Source: Micromonospora musae (GTDB lineage Bacteria; Actinomycetota; Actinomycetes; Mycobacteriales; Micromonosporaceae). Taken from it: DNA of 64,000 bases. Shown one piece after another: positions 15,466 to 22,723 of this stretch. A program made the position numbers and the translations under genes. Where the stretch lies: positions 186,001 through 250,000 of the forward strand of contig NZ_RAZT01000002.1 of assembly GCF_003626635.1 (NCBI RefSeq), written 5' to 3'. Below the pieces are notes generated by a model. It was not told the origin of the DNA. It made no database searches and was given only the letters and a program-made list of their open reading frames with translations. Each line of letters opens with the position of its first letter. The stretch's first letter is position 1.

Positions 15466-16911
15466 ATGCAGCGCCGCATGTACACGGTTGCGCAGCTGAT
15501 AGGTGGGGTCTGGGGCGCCGGCGGCGACGAGGGTGAGCTGGTCGTGCACGACCCGGCCGACGGCTCGCCGGTCAGCTCGGCTCCGGTCGCGACGGCGGAC
15601 GTGATCGGCAAGGCGGTCGACGCGGCCCGCGAGACGGAGCCGGAGTGGGCGTCGACTCCGCCGGCGGAGCGGGCGGCGGCGCTGCACCGGGCGGCGGACG
15701 CGGTGGAGGCGATCACCGACGAGCTCGCGGCGGCGGTCACCGCCGAGATGGGCAAGCCCCTGGCGGACGCGCGCGGCGGTGTCGAGGCGGGCATCGGCAC
15801 GCTGCGACAGTACGCGGAGCTGGCCCCGGTACGTGGCGGGCGCACCCTGCACGGCGGCCACCACGCGATCGACTTCATGGTGCCGCAACCGCACGGGGTG
15901 GTCGCCGTCATCACCCCCTGGAACGACCCGGTGGCGGTCTCCTGCGGCCTGCTCGGCGCGGCACTGGTCACCGGCAACGTGGTGCTCTACAAGCCGAGCG
16001 AACGTACGCCGGCCACCGGATGGCTGCTGGCGAAGGCGCTGGACGAGGCCCTGCCGCCCGGGGTGCTCTCGCTGCTCACCGGTGGCGCGGAGACCGGGGC
16101 GACGCTCGCGGCGCAGCCGGTGGACGTGGTGGCGCACGTCGGCTCGACCGCCGCCGGTCGGGCGATCGCCGCGGCCGCGGCGCGCACCGGCGCGAAGGCG
16201 CTGCTGGAGAACGGCGGCAGCGACCCGCTCATCGTGGACGGCGACGTCGACCCCGTCTGGGCCGCCCGGGAAGCCGCCCTGGGCGCGTTCGCCAACGCCG
16301 GCCAGATCTGTGTCGCCGCCGAGCGGATCTACGCCCACCGCGATGTGGCCGAGGATTTCGTGGCCGCGCTCGTGGAGCGCGCCACCCAGCTGCGGACGGG
16401 GCCCGGCCGGGATCCGGCGACCGAGCTCGGCCCGCTGGTCGACCGCCGGCACCGCGACCACGTGCACGGCCAGGTCACCGCGGCGGCGGCGCAGGGCGCG
16501 CGGGTCCTCACCGGCGGCACGCTCCCCACCGGCCCGGGGGCGTTCTACCCGGCCACGGTGGTCGCCGACTGCCGTCACGACATGCCGCTGGTGCGCGACG
16601 AGACGTTCGGGCCGGTCGCTCCGGTCGTGGTGGTGGACTCCTTCACCGAGGCGCTGCGGTGCGCGGCCGACTCGCCGTACGGGCTGGCCGCGACGGTGCT
16701 CACCGGTTCGATGAGTCACGCCCATCGGGCCTGGCGTGAGCTGCCCGTCGGCACCGTGAAGGTCAACGCCGTGTTCGGCGGCGCGCCCGGTGGGGCCGCG
16801 CATCCGCGGCGGGCCAGCGGCCAGGGCTTCGGGTACGGGCCGGAGCTGTTGGACGAGTTCTCCGCGATGAAGGCCGTGCACATCGAGGCGCCGGGCGGCG
16901 GCCACTGGTGA
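15466..16911 (+). CDS. NAD(P)-dependent aldehyde dehydrogenase
   Basis: A 481-aa ALDH-superfamily enzyme oxidising an aldehyde to an acid. It has the Rossmann segment VVAVITPWNDPVAVSCG, the glutamate in LLENGGSDP and the catalytic cysteine in FANAGQICVAAERI, then ETFGPVAPVVVV. The ALDH motif LELGG is altered to LENGG. ATG 15466 is used; ATG 15478 four codons on is possible. It is divergent from the desaturase-like gene and followed by a strong terminator. The substrate cannot be told from sequence. Confidence 0.86.
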   Translation: MQRRMYTVAQLIGGVWGAGGDEGELVVHDPADGSPVSSAPVATADVIGKAVDAARETEPEWASTPPAERAAALHRAADAVEAITDELAAAVTAEMGKPLADARGGVEAGIGTLRQYAELAPVRGGRTLHGGHHAIDFMVPQPHGVVAVITPWNDPVAVSCGLLGAALVTGNVVLYKPSERTPATGWLLAKALDEALPPGVLSLLTGGAETGATLAAQPVDVVAHVGSTAAGRAIAAAAARTGAKALLENGGSDPLIVDGDVDPVWAAREAALGAFANAGQICVAAERIYAHRDVAEDFVAALVERATQLRTGPGRDPATELGPLVDRRHRDHVHGQVTAAAAQGARVLTGGTLPTGPGAFYPATVVADCRHDMPLVRDETFGPVAPVVVVDSFTEALRCAADSPYGLAATVLTGSMSHAHRAWRELPVGTVKVNAVFGGAPGGAAHPRRASGQGFGYGPELLDEFSAMKAVHIEAPGGGHW

Positions 16912-16918
16912 CGTACGC

Positions 16919-16954
16919 GACGGGTGGCCGTCCGTGATCGGACGGCCACCCGTC
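16919..16954. terminator. Strong bidirectional hairpin terminator
   Basis: A perfect 16-bp stem: GACGGGTGGCCGTCCG (16919-16934) pairs with its complement at 16939-16954 around a TGAT loop. It lies between the convergent aldehyde dehydrogenase and ChaB genes and can serve both. Confidence 0.8.
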
Positions 16955-16969
16955 AGGGTACGAACCGGA

Positions 16970-17371
16970 TCAGCGACCCCGCGCCTGGGTCGTCTTCCGG
17001 TTGTTGGCCTTCTGGATCGCCTTGACCAGCTCGGGCTTGTTCATCCGCGACCGGCCCGGCACGTCCAGCTTGCGGGCGACCTTCATCAGGTGGTCCTTGG
17101 TCGCGTTCGCGTCCACCCCGCCCGCCGTGGGCGCGCGGCGCTCCGGACCTCCGCCGGCCGCCTGCCGGTCGCTCGGACCCTTGCGGCCCTTCGACTCCCA
17201 GTGGTCGCCGACCTTCTCGAACTGGTTCTTCACCGAGGCGAACGCGGTCCGGTGGGCCCGCTCCCCCTCGCCGTACGTCTCCACGGCCGAGTCGTGCGTC
17301 TTCTCCCAGGTGCGCTGGGCCTTCGCCGGGGAGCGCCGCAGCGTGCTGGGCAGTACCTCGCGCCCGGGCAT
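16970..17371 (-). CDS. ChaB family protein with C-terminal Rho-N/SAP-like domain
   Basis: A 133-aa basic protein. Residues about 1-65 form a ChaB domain (SPAKAQRTWEKTHDSAVETY, AFASVKNQFEKVGDHWE). Residues about 95-133 form a helix-extended-loop segment (KVARKLDVPGRSRMNKPELV) resembling Rho N-terminal/SAP nucleic-acid-binding modules, which suggests a DNA- or RNA-associated stress protein. ATG 17371 has a good GGAGGAGG site upstream. It is divergent from YihY with a predicted stress promoter for each gene in the gap. Confidence 0.8.
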   Translation of the reverse strand: MPGREVLPSTLRRSPAKAQRTWEKTHDSAVETYGEGERAHRTAFASVKNQFEKVGDHWESKGRKGPSDRQAAGGGPERRAPTAGGVDANATKDHLMKVARKLDVPGRSRMNKPELVKAIQKANNRKTTQARGR

Positions 17372-17417
17372 CTCGTCCTCCTCCGCGTCGATGGGTGAAA
17401 TTGCTCTGCCTTCGACC

Positions 17418-17443
17418 GTTCCCCCGAGCCGGTGCCGCAAACC
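17418..17443 (-). promoter_or_regulatory. SigB/SigF-type promoter for the ChaB gene
   Basis: On the minus strand GGTTT (17443-17439), a 15-nt spacer and GGGAAC (17423-17418) lie 47 nt before the ATG. The -35 is perfect; the -10 departs from GGGTA by one base. Confidence 0.45.
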
Positions 17444-17468
17444 GCCGCCGGCCGCCGGGGCCCGGCCC

Positions 17469-17495
17469 GGTTTGCCGACATTCGGCCCTGGGTAC
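17469..17495 (+). promoter_or_regulatory. SigB/SigF-type promoter for the YihY gene
   Basis: GGTTT (17469-17473), a 16-nt spacer and GGGTAC (17490-17495) match the stress-sigma consensus closely, 83 nt before the ATG of the YihY/BrkB gene. Confidence 0.6.
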
Positions 17496-17578
17496 CGAAC
17501 GCGTGCGGAAGGGCCTCTTTCCGGACCGAATCCGCTGTAAAGGGGCTCTTCCCCCACGCCTCGGGCAGGGAGCGGAAG

Positions 17579-18559
17579 ATGACGACGACGGACCACAGCG
17601 CCCCGGCCTCCGGTCGACCCGGCCTGCGCCTGCCCCGACGGGTACGCCAGCTGAGCTGGCGGACCTGGTCCGGGGTGCTGGTCCGCAGCGTGCAGAACTT
17701 CGTACGCGACAACTGCACCGACTGGGCCGCCGCCCTCACCTACTACGGCGTGCTGGCGCTCTTCCCGTCCGCCATCGTGGTGGTCGCCCTCGTCGGTCTG
17801 GTCTCCGACGGCGAACAGACCGTGGACACCGTGCTGGAGCTGGCCCGCCAGGTGGGCGCCGGCTCGGTGGTGGGGAACGAGAGCTTCGTCGGCGTGGTCC
17901 GGACCGTCGTCGAGCAGGAGAGCTCGGCGAGCGTGCTGCTGAGCTTCGGTCTGCTCGGTGCGCTCTGGTCGGCGTCCGGTTTCATCGGCGCCTTCACCCG
18001 CGCCTCGAACGCCATCTACGGGGTGGCGGAGGGGCGCCCGTTCTGGAAGCTGCGGCCGTTGCAGATCGGGCTGGCGGGGCTCTCGCTGGTGCTGCTCGCG
18101 GCGGTGGCCACCGGACTCATCGTCAGCGGCCCGGTCGCCGACGGGGTCGGTGACCTGCTCGGCGCCGGTGGACTGGCCCGGACGGTGTGGAGCGTGGGGC
18201 GGTGGCCGGTGCTCGCCCTGATCATGATGGGGCTGTTGTCGCTGCTGTTCTGGATCGCCCCGAACGTACGCCAGCCCCGGTTCCGCTGGCTCACTCCAGG
18301 TGGCGCGGTGGCGTTGACGGCCTGGGCGGTCGCCTCCTTCGGCTTCGGCGTCTACGTGGCGAACTTCGGCTCGTACGACGCCACGTACGGCAGCCTCGGC
18401 GCGGTCATCGCCTTCCTGGTCTGGCTCTACCTGTCGAACTCGGCGCTGATGCTGGGCGTGCAGATCAACGCGGAGTTGCAGCGGGGCCGGCGGTTGCAGG
18501 CCGGCGAGGAGGAGCCCGAGGAGCCGTTGCTGCCGCCGCGGGCGCCGGCCGGTTCGTGA
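17579..18559 (+). CDS. YihY/BrkB family integral membrane protein
   Basis: A 326-aa protein with about six membrane segments. The signature WAAALTYYGVLALFPSAIVVVAL starts the first helix pair and LGAVIAFLVWLYLSNSALMLGVQINAEL ends the domain, both typical of the family once misnamed RNase BN. The N- and C-termini are charged and cytoplasmic. The function is not established in the family; transport or envelope roles are proposed. ATG 17579 follows GGGAGCGGAAG. It is driven by a predicted stress promoter. Confidence 0.87.
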   Translation: MTTTDHSAPASGRPGLRLPRRVRQLSWRTWSGVLVRSVQNFVRDNCTDWAAALTYYGVLALFPSAIVVVALVGLVSDGEQTVDTVLELARQVGAGSVVGNESFVGVVRTVVEQESSASVLLSFGLLGALWSASGFIGAFTRASNAIYGVAEGRPFWKLRPLQIGLAGLSLVLLAAVATGLIVSGPVADGVGDLLGAGGLARTVWSVGRWPVLALIMMGLLSLLFWIAPNVRQPRFRWLTPGGAVALTAWAVASFGFGVYVANFGSYDATYGSLGAVIAFLVWLYLSNSALMLGVQINAELQRGRRLQAGEEEPEEPLLPPRAPAGS

Positions 18560-18568
18560 CCGCCTGCC

Positions 18569-18594
18569 GGTTTGACGCCGGTGCCCTCGGGTAG
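18569..18594 (+). promoter_or_regulatory. SigB/SigF-type promoter for the DUF2795 gene
   Basis: GGTTT (18569-18573), a 15-nt spacer and GGGTAG (18589-18594) are 10 nt before the ATG of the DUF2795 gene, starting 10 nt after the YihY stop. This is one of the best matches in the window. Confidence 0.6.
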
Positions 18595-18604
18595 CGCAGA
18601 AGGC

Positions 18605-19021
18605 ATGGAGCGTGGCAACAGCAAGCACGGACCGAGGATCGACGAGCAGATGAGCCAGGAGGTCAGCGGCCTCGTGCAGGGGCCGGGGACGGGCGGCTCC
18701 CGGGTCGACGAGTCCCGGGTGCCGGAGCCTGCGGGCGAGGACCAGCCGGAGGCGACCACCGCACCCGCCGGCGAGTTGCGCAGCGGAGCGCCCAAGGGCA
18801 TGAGCTCGCAGGACGTCGAACGGCGCAGCCGGTTCGGCCGGTTCATCACGATGAGCGCGCTGCCCGGCGACCGGGAGACGCTGGTCGCGAACGCCCGGGA
18901 CAACGACGCGCCGGACGACATCATCGCCGCGTTGCAGACCCTTCCCGAGGGCATCCGCTACCAGACGATCTCCGAGGTCTGGGCCGCGCTCGGCAACAAG
19001 AACGAGACGACGCGCTGGTGA
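18605..19021 (+). CDS. DUF2795 domain protein
   Basis: A 138-aa acidic, probably cytoplasmic protein. The first ~85 residues are low-complexity and polar; the last ~60 (ALPGDRETLVANARDNDAPDDIIAALQTLP) match the DUF2795 helical domain seen in small actinobacterial proteins. ATG 18605 is preceded by AGAAGG and lies about one turn beyond a stress-type -10 box. The function is unknown; the context suggests general stress. Confidence 0.75.
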   Translation: MERGNSKHGPRIDEQMSQEVSGLVQGPGTGGSRVDESRVPEPAGEDQPEATTAPAGELRSGAPKGMSSQDVERRSRFGRFITMSALPGDRETLVANARDNDAPDDIIAALQTLPEGIRYQTISEVWAALGNKNETTRW

Positions 19022-19075
19022 CCGGGGTCCTGCCCCGGCTCCGGCGACAGTTCCGTCGACAGTGAGGAGGACCTG

Positions 19076-19537
19076 ATGAGTGGCGTTACCGAACACGTGG
19101 ACGTCTCCGTCCCGGTACGGACCGCATACGACCAGTGGACCCAGTTCGAGGAGTTCCCCCACTTCATGGAGGGGGTGCAGCAGGTCCGGCAGCTCTCGGA
19201 GACGATGACCCACTGGACGGTGGAGATCGCCGGGGTGAAGCGCGAGTTCGACGCCGAGATCACCGAGCAGCTCCCCGACGAGCGGGTCGCCTGGCGATCC
19301 ACGAGCGGTACGCAGCAGGCCGGTGTGGTGACCTTCCACCGGCTGGACGCGGAGAACACCCGGGTGACCCTGCAGCTGGAGTTCGAGCCGCGCGGCGTGG
19401 TGGAGCAGGCCGGCGACAAGATGGGCATCGTCGACCGGCGTGCCAAGGGCGATCTGGAGCGGTTCAAGCACTTCATCGAGCGGCGCGGGCAGGAGACCGG
19501 CGCCTGGCGCGGCAAGGTCGACCGCCCCCAGCCGTGA
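19076..19537 (+). CDS. SRPBCC family protein (cyclase/dehydrase type)
   Basis: A 153-aa START-like protein related to the polyketide cyclase/dehydrase family. It starts TEHVDVSVPVRTAYDQWTQFEEFPHFMEGV and ends in the long helix GDLERFKHFIERRGQETGAWRG. It has an excellent ribosome site (GTGAGGAGG) before ATG 19076. It follows DUF2795 by 54 nt, probably in the same transcript, and is closed by a perfect hairpin. Such proteins are often induced with other general stress genes; the ligand is unknown. Confidence 0.82.
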   Translation: MSGVTEHVDVSVPVRTAYDQWTQFEEFPHFMEGVQQVRQLSETMTHWTVEIAGVKREFDAEITEQLPDERVAWRSTSGTQQAGVVTFHRLDAENTRVTLQLEFEPRGVVEQAGDKMGIVDRRAKGDLERFKHFIERRGQETGAWRGKVDRPQP

Positions 19538-19567
19538 CCCCCGTTCACCCCCGAGAGACACGAACGT

Positions 19568-19602
19568 ACGACGGCCGCCGGGACCGACCCGGCGGCCGTC
19601 GT
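19568..19602. terminator. Perfect hairpin terminator
   Basis: A 15-bp stem (ACGACGGCCGCCGGG at 19568-19582 with its complement at 19588-19602) has a 5-nt loop and lies 31 nt after the SRPBCC stop. Confidence 0.75.
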
Positions 19603-19640
19603 AGGTTCGCGCCCAACACCCGGTTCGCGCTCAGCACTCT

Positions 19641-19665
19641 GTTTGCGCTCAGCCCGCCCGGGTAC
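19641..19665 (+). promoter_or_regulatory. SigB/SigF-type promoter for the 86-aa protein
   Basis: GTTT (19641-19644), a 15-nt spacer and GGGTAC (19660-19665) are 9 nt before ATG 19675. The gene therefore has almost no leader, which supports both promoter and start. Confidence 0.55.
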
Positions 19666-19674
19666 GGCGATGAC

Positions 19675-19935
19675 ATGACGGACAAGAAGAAGGTGTGGCG
19701 CAACGAGGAGCGGACTTCCGTGGAGGAGGTGAGCCGGGCCGTCGCGGGCTCCTCGATCGACGGGCAGGGCGACGACGTCACCGCCAACGACGCGGGCGAG
19801 GAGTCGGCGTTCGGGCACGGGCCGGAGGCGGTCGACCGGGACGGTCAGGCCGCCGGCGCCGGCCGGGAACCGACAGATCCCGACCGGGCCTACCGCCCTT
19901 CGACCACCGGACGCACCGGCCCGGACACCCTCTGA
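19675..19935 (+). CDS. Small hydrophilic protein, predicted stress-induced
   Basis: An 86-aa, highly polar, acidic and probably disordered protein (MTDKKKVWRNEERTSVEEV, then Gly/Asp/Glu-rich sequence). There is no membrane segment or recognised domain. It is supported as a gene by GTTT-N15-GGGTAC immediately upstream, high-GC codon bias and a hairpin after the stop. Small hydrophilic proteins are common among osmotic and desiccation stress genes; that role here is inference. Confidence 0.6.
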   Translation: MTDKKKVWRNEERTSVEEVSRAVAGSSIDGQGDDVTANDAGEESAFGHGPEAVDRDGQAAGAGREPTDPDRAYRPSTTGRTGPDTL

Positions 19936-19946
19936 CGACACCGCGC

Positions 19947-19975
19947 CCGGCCCGCCGTCGACGTCGGCGGGCCGG
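19947..19975. terminator. Hairpin terminator between convergent genes
   Basis: CCGGCCCGCCG (19947-19957) and CGGCGGGCCGG (19965-19975) form an 11-bp stem with a 7-nt loop between the 86-aa gene and the MFS gene. Confidence 0.65.
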
Positions 19976-20029
19976 TCCGTCCGGCGCGTCCGGCGACCCG
20001 GACGGCACCGGCGCGCGGGTCGGCCGTGC

Positions 20030-21295
20030 TCACCCGGCGACGGGCCGGCGGGACGCCGCCGCGTGCAGGGCGATCAACGCCACGGCCAGGGCCAGCAGCG
20101 CCGACCCGAGGGCCTGCACCGAGGTGTTCGAGATGAGCAGGCCGATCCCGGCCGGCACCACCGCCGCGCCCAGCGCGGAGGTGCCGACCTGCAACCCGAT
20201 GGTCCGCTCCGCGTGTGCCGCGCCGACCCGGTCGGCGGTGGTGAGGGTGAGCAGCGGGAAGACCGGCGCGGCGGCGAAGCCGACCACCACCAGCCCGACC
20301 ACCGCCACCCAGGCCGGCGCGGGCAGCGCGATCAGCGCGGCACCCGCCGCCATGCCCAGCAGGCTGCCGCGCAGGACCCCGGCCGCTCCGAGCCGCTCGG
20401 CGGTCACCCCCTGCACCACCCGCCCCAGGAAGAGGCTCCCCCAGTAGGCCGACACGCAGAGACCGGCGACCCCGTCGGAAAGCCCGCGCCCCGAGGTGAG
20501 CAGCAGGAACGCCCAGAGCCCGGCGGAGACCTCGACCGCCACGTACACGGCGAACGCGAGCGCACCCAGCCAGACGGCGGGCAGCCGCAGCGTCTCGCGT
20601 ACCGGGACGGGGCGGACCGGCGCGGCGGGTTCGGCCACGACGCCGACCGAGCCGGCGGGCCCCGACACCGCGTCGCCGACCGCCGCCACCGGGGTGTCCG
20701 CGGCGTCCGGGGCGTCCGCGGCGGGAACGCGCTGCCGCCAGGCCCGCACGCTCAGCACGAACGCGGTGGCCAGGGCGAGCTCCGCCGCAGCCACGATGCC
20801 GTACCCCCAGCGCCAGCTCTGCCCGGCGCCGAGCGCGCCCGTCATGATCAGCGGCCCGATGGCGACGCCGAGCCCGAAGAAGGCGTGCAGCCAGTTCATG
20901 TGCCGGGCCCCGAGCGCACCGGCGGCGTACGCGTTGAGCCCCGAGTCGATCGCACCGGAGCCGAGCCCCAGCACCACCGCGCTCCCGATCACCATGGCCA
21001 GGCCCGGACTGACCGTGTAGCCGGTCAACGCCAGGGCGGCCAGGATCGTGCTGCCGGCGAGCAACCAGCCCACGCCGAGCCGGGCCAGCGTGAAGCCGGC
21101 CAGCACGCTGGAGGTCAGATACCCCGCCGTGCTGGCGGTGAGCACCAAGCCCACCGCCTCCGTGGGCACGCGGAAGTCGGCCGAGATAGATGGCCAGCCG
21201 ACGCCGATCAGGCCGTCGGGCAGGCCGAGGCTGACGAAGGCGAGGTACGCCAGCAGGAGCAGGGCGGCCCGGGGCCGCGCGGGGGTGGCAGACAC
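20030..21295 (-). CDS. MFS transporter
   Basis: A 421-aa major-facilitator protein with about 12 membrane helices and a central Pro/Ala-rich cytoplasmic loop (about residues 190-235). It opens LLLLAYLAFVSLGLPDGLIGVGWPSI and resembles FucP/YbjJ-like sugar or drug permeases. The segment HAFFGLGVAIGPLIM in helix 4-5 is typical of that branch. The start is GTG 21295. Likely an exporter or sugar symporter; direction and substrate are not decidable. Confidence 0.83.
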   Translation of the reverse strand: MSATPARPRAALLLLAYLAFVSLGLPDGLIGVGWPSISADFRVPTEAVGLVLTASTAGYLTSSVLAGFTLARLGVGWLLAGSTILAALALTGYTVSPGLAMVIGSAVVLGLGSGAIDSGLNAYAAGALGARHMNWLHAFFGLGVAIGPLIMTGALGAGQSWRWGYGIVAAAELALATAFVLSVRAWRQRVPAADAPDAADTPVAAVGDAVSGPAGSVGVVAEPAAPVRPVPVRETLRLPAVWLGALAFAVYVAVEVSAGLWAFLLLTSGRGLSDGVAGLCVSAYWGSLFLGRVVQGVTAERLGAAGVLRGSLLGMAAGAALIALPAPAWVAVVGLVVVGFAAAPVFPLLTLTTADRVGAAHAERTIGLQVGTSALGAAVVPAGIGLLISNTSVQALGSALLALAVALIALHAAASRRPVAG

Positions 21296-21448
21296 GGAGG
21301 CACATCCTGCCTTCCCGCGCCCCCGTTGAGCCGTACCGGGTCCCCGCCCGGCGGGTCGCTCCGCCGGATGGTCCGAAAAACGGACAGCTCATCCAGAATC
21401 GGCCGAACGGGGGACGGCAATGCCGTCGTATCGCGTAAGACTTTCCGG

Positions 21449-21658
21449 ATGCCACAAAGCTCCGGAATCCTCAGCACGCGTCAGCGCCGCCTGGCCTGGC
21501 TCGGCTTCCTGCTCGCCGCCCTCCAGGCCCCCGTCTCCGCCCGGCTCGTCTCCGACGACTCGTGGTTGTTCAGCCTCTGCGTCGCGCTGATGGTGGCCAC
21601 CGTGCTCCTCGCCGACGACGCCCGCCGGCGGACCGCCGACGCCCGCGCGAACGACTAG
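21449..21658 (+). CDS. Small membrane protein
   Basis: A 69-aa peptide with two likely membrane helices (LAWLGFLLAALQAPVSA and LFSLCVALMVATVLLAD) and a basic/acidic tail. ATG 21449 has only a weak upstream purine run. Its TAG stop shares the CTAG palindrome with the stop of the convergent gene at 21655. There is no known family. It is accepted because of high-GC codon bias and membrane character. Confidence 0.5.
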   Translation: MPQSSGILSTRQRRLAWLGFLLAALQAPVSARLVSDDSWLFSLCVALMVATVLLADDARRRTADARAND

Positions 21659-22101
21659 TCACCGGCACCCGGACGCGCCTCGTGTCCGGGCAGGCCACGG
21701 GTTCGCCGCCGCTCCTTCATCTCCGCCTCGCGGAGGTGGCGCCGACCACCGACCAGCTGCTCGCGGGCGTACCGGTCAAGCTCCCGGAAGAGCGTGTAGT
21801 AGCCGTCGTCGAAGTCCTCGACGATCTGGAAGGTCCAGCGTCCGGCTATGACGTTGCGCCCCAGCAGCTGCGTACGGATCCGTTCGGCGGTCTCCGGATG
21901 CCCGGCGTCGCGGAACATCCGCACCGCGTCGTCGAGCATCAGGTCGGCGTGCCCGATCAGCTGGTGCAGCGAGTAGAGGTGACCGCGTGCCCGTTCCACG
22001 CACTCCAGCGCCTCGCTGAGCTTGCCCAGCGCCGCCACCGTGCCGTCGCCGACTCCTGCCGGCCGCTGGTGCGCCTCGTCGGGTCCGTCCTGCTGCGCCA
22101 T
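21655..22101 (-). CDS. Conserved-looking hypothetical helical protein
   Basis: A 148-aa mainly helical soluble protein (LSEALECVERARGHLYSLHQLIGHADLMLDDAVRMF... DRYAREQLVGGRRHLREAEM). ATG 22101 has a good GGAGG upstream. It contains His/Asp/Glu-rich helices but no motif I can name; I have seen similar proteins only as hypothetical in actinomycetes. The 3' end overlaps the convergent small membrane gene by 4 nt. Confidence 0.68.
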   Translation of the reverse strand: MAQQDGPDEAHQRPAGVGDGTVAALGKLSEALECVERARGHLYSLHQLIGHADLMLDDAVRMFRDAGHPETAERIRTQLLGRNVIAGRWTFQIVEDFDDGYYTLFRELDRYAREQLVGGRRHLREAEMKERRRTRGLPGHEARPGAGD

Positions 22102-22241
22102 CGTGCCTCCGTGCTCCTGTCCGTGCGGACGGTTCCGCTCGGCCGAGGCGGGCCGGGCTCGCCCCCGCCCCGTGGCCGGCTTCACACCACCGGGGGAGGT
22201 AGCGCTCCGCCGGCGAGTGGCCTCGGTTAGCGTCGTTCCCC

Positions 22242-22589
22242 ATGCGTGTGCCGTTCAACCGGGTCGCCCCCCGTGCCGTCGACTCGGCACGGTCCGCCCT
22301 CGCCGCCCTCGCCGACGCAGTCGGCGACGGTCTCGCCGTCAGCACCGAACGCCCAGGGCTGCACGCCCTGCTCGACCAGCACGCCGCCGCCGTACGCGAC
22401 GCGCTCGGCGGTGACCTCCGTCCGTTGAACGTGGCGGTGCTCGCCGGCTACCTGGAGGGGCTGCTCACGGCGGCGTCGGAGCGCGGCTGGCAGCCCGTGG
22501 TCGGCCCGATCGACTGGTCCGATCCGGACTGGCTGCGCATCCGGCTGCTCGCGGTCCACGCGCTGGCCCGCTCCCTCGATCCGGCCTGA
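22242..22589 (+). CDS. Hypothetical protein (DUF6401-like)
   Basis: A 115-aa Ala/Leu-rich helical protein ending SDPDWLRIRLLAVHALARSLDPA, resembling actinobacterial DUF6401 proteins. ATG 22242 is 8 nt after a TAGCGT -10-like box with no Shine-Dalgarno, so it is probably leaderless. The function is unknown. Confidence 0.65.
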   Translation: MRVPFNRVAPRAVDSARSALAALADAVGDGLAVSTERPGLHALLDQHAAAVRDALGGDLRPLNVAVLAGYLEGLLTAASERGWQPVVGPIDWSDPDWLRIRLLAVHALARSLDPA

Positions 22590-22723
22590 GGCACCGACCA
22601 GCCCGAACTGTCGTGCCACGACGACTTCGCCCGTCGGGCGCCGACCTCGCCCGACAGGGATCGCCGCGACGCACCGCACATGATCGGAAACTGCGGAGCC
22701 GGTCCTCGGGCTAGGCTGCGGGC

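Noticed and set aside
13801-16911. Carotenoid biosynthesis cluster
   Set aside because: Only a desaturase-like oxidoreductase and a generic aldehyde dehydrogenase are present; no phytoene synthase, prenyl synthase or cyclase gene is nearby.
16970-19561. Very long minus-strand open frame across YihY, DUF2795 and SRPBCC genes
   Set aside because: Only the part 16970-17371 encodes a recognisable protein (ChaB) with its own ribosome site; the rest lies antisense to well-supported genes and has the low-complexity composition typical of high-GC shadow frames.
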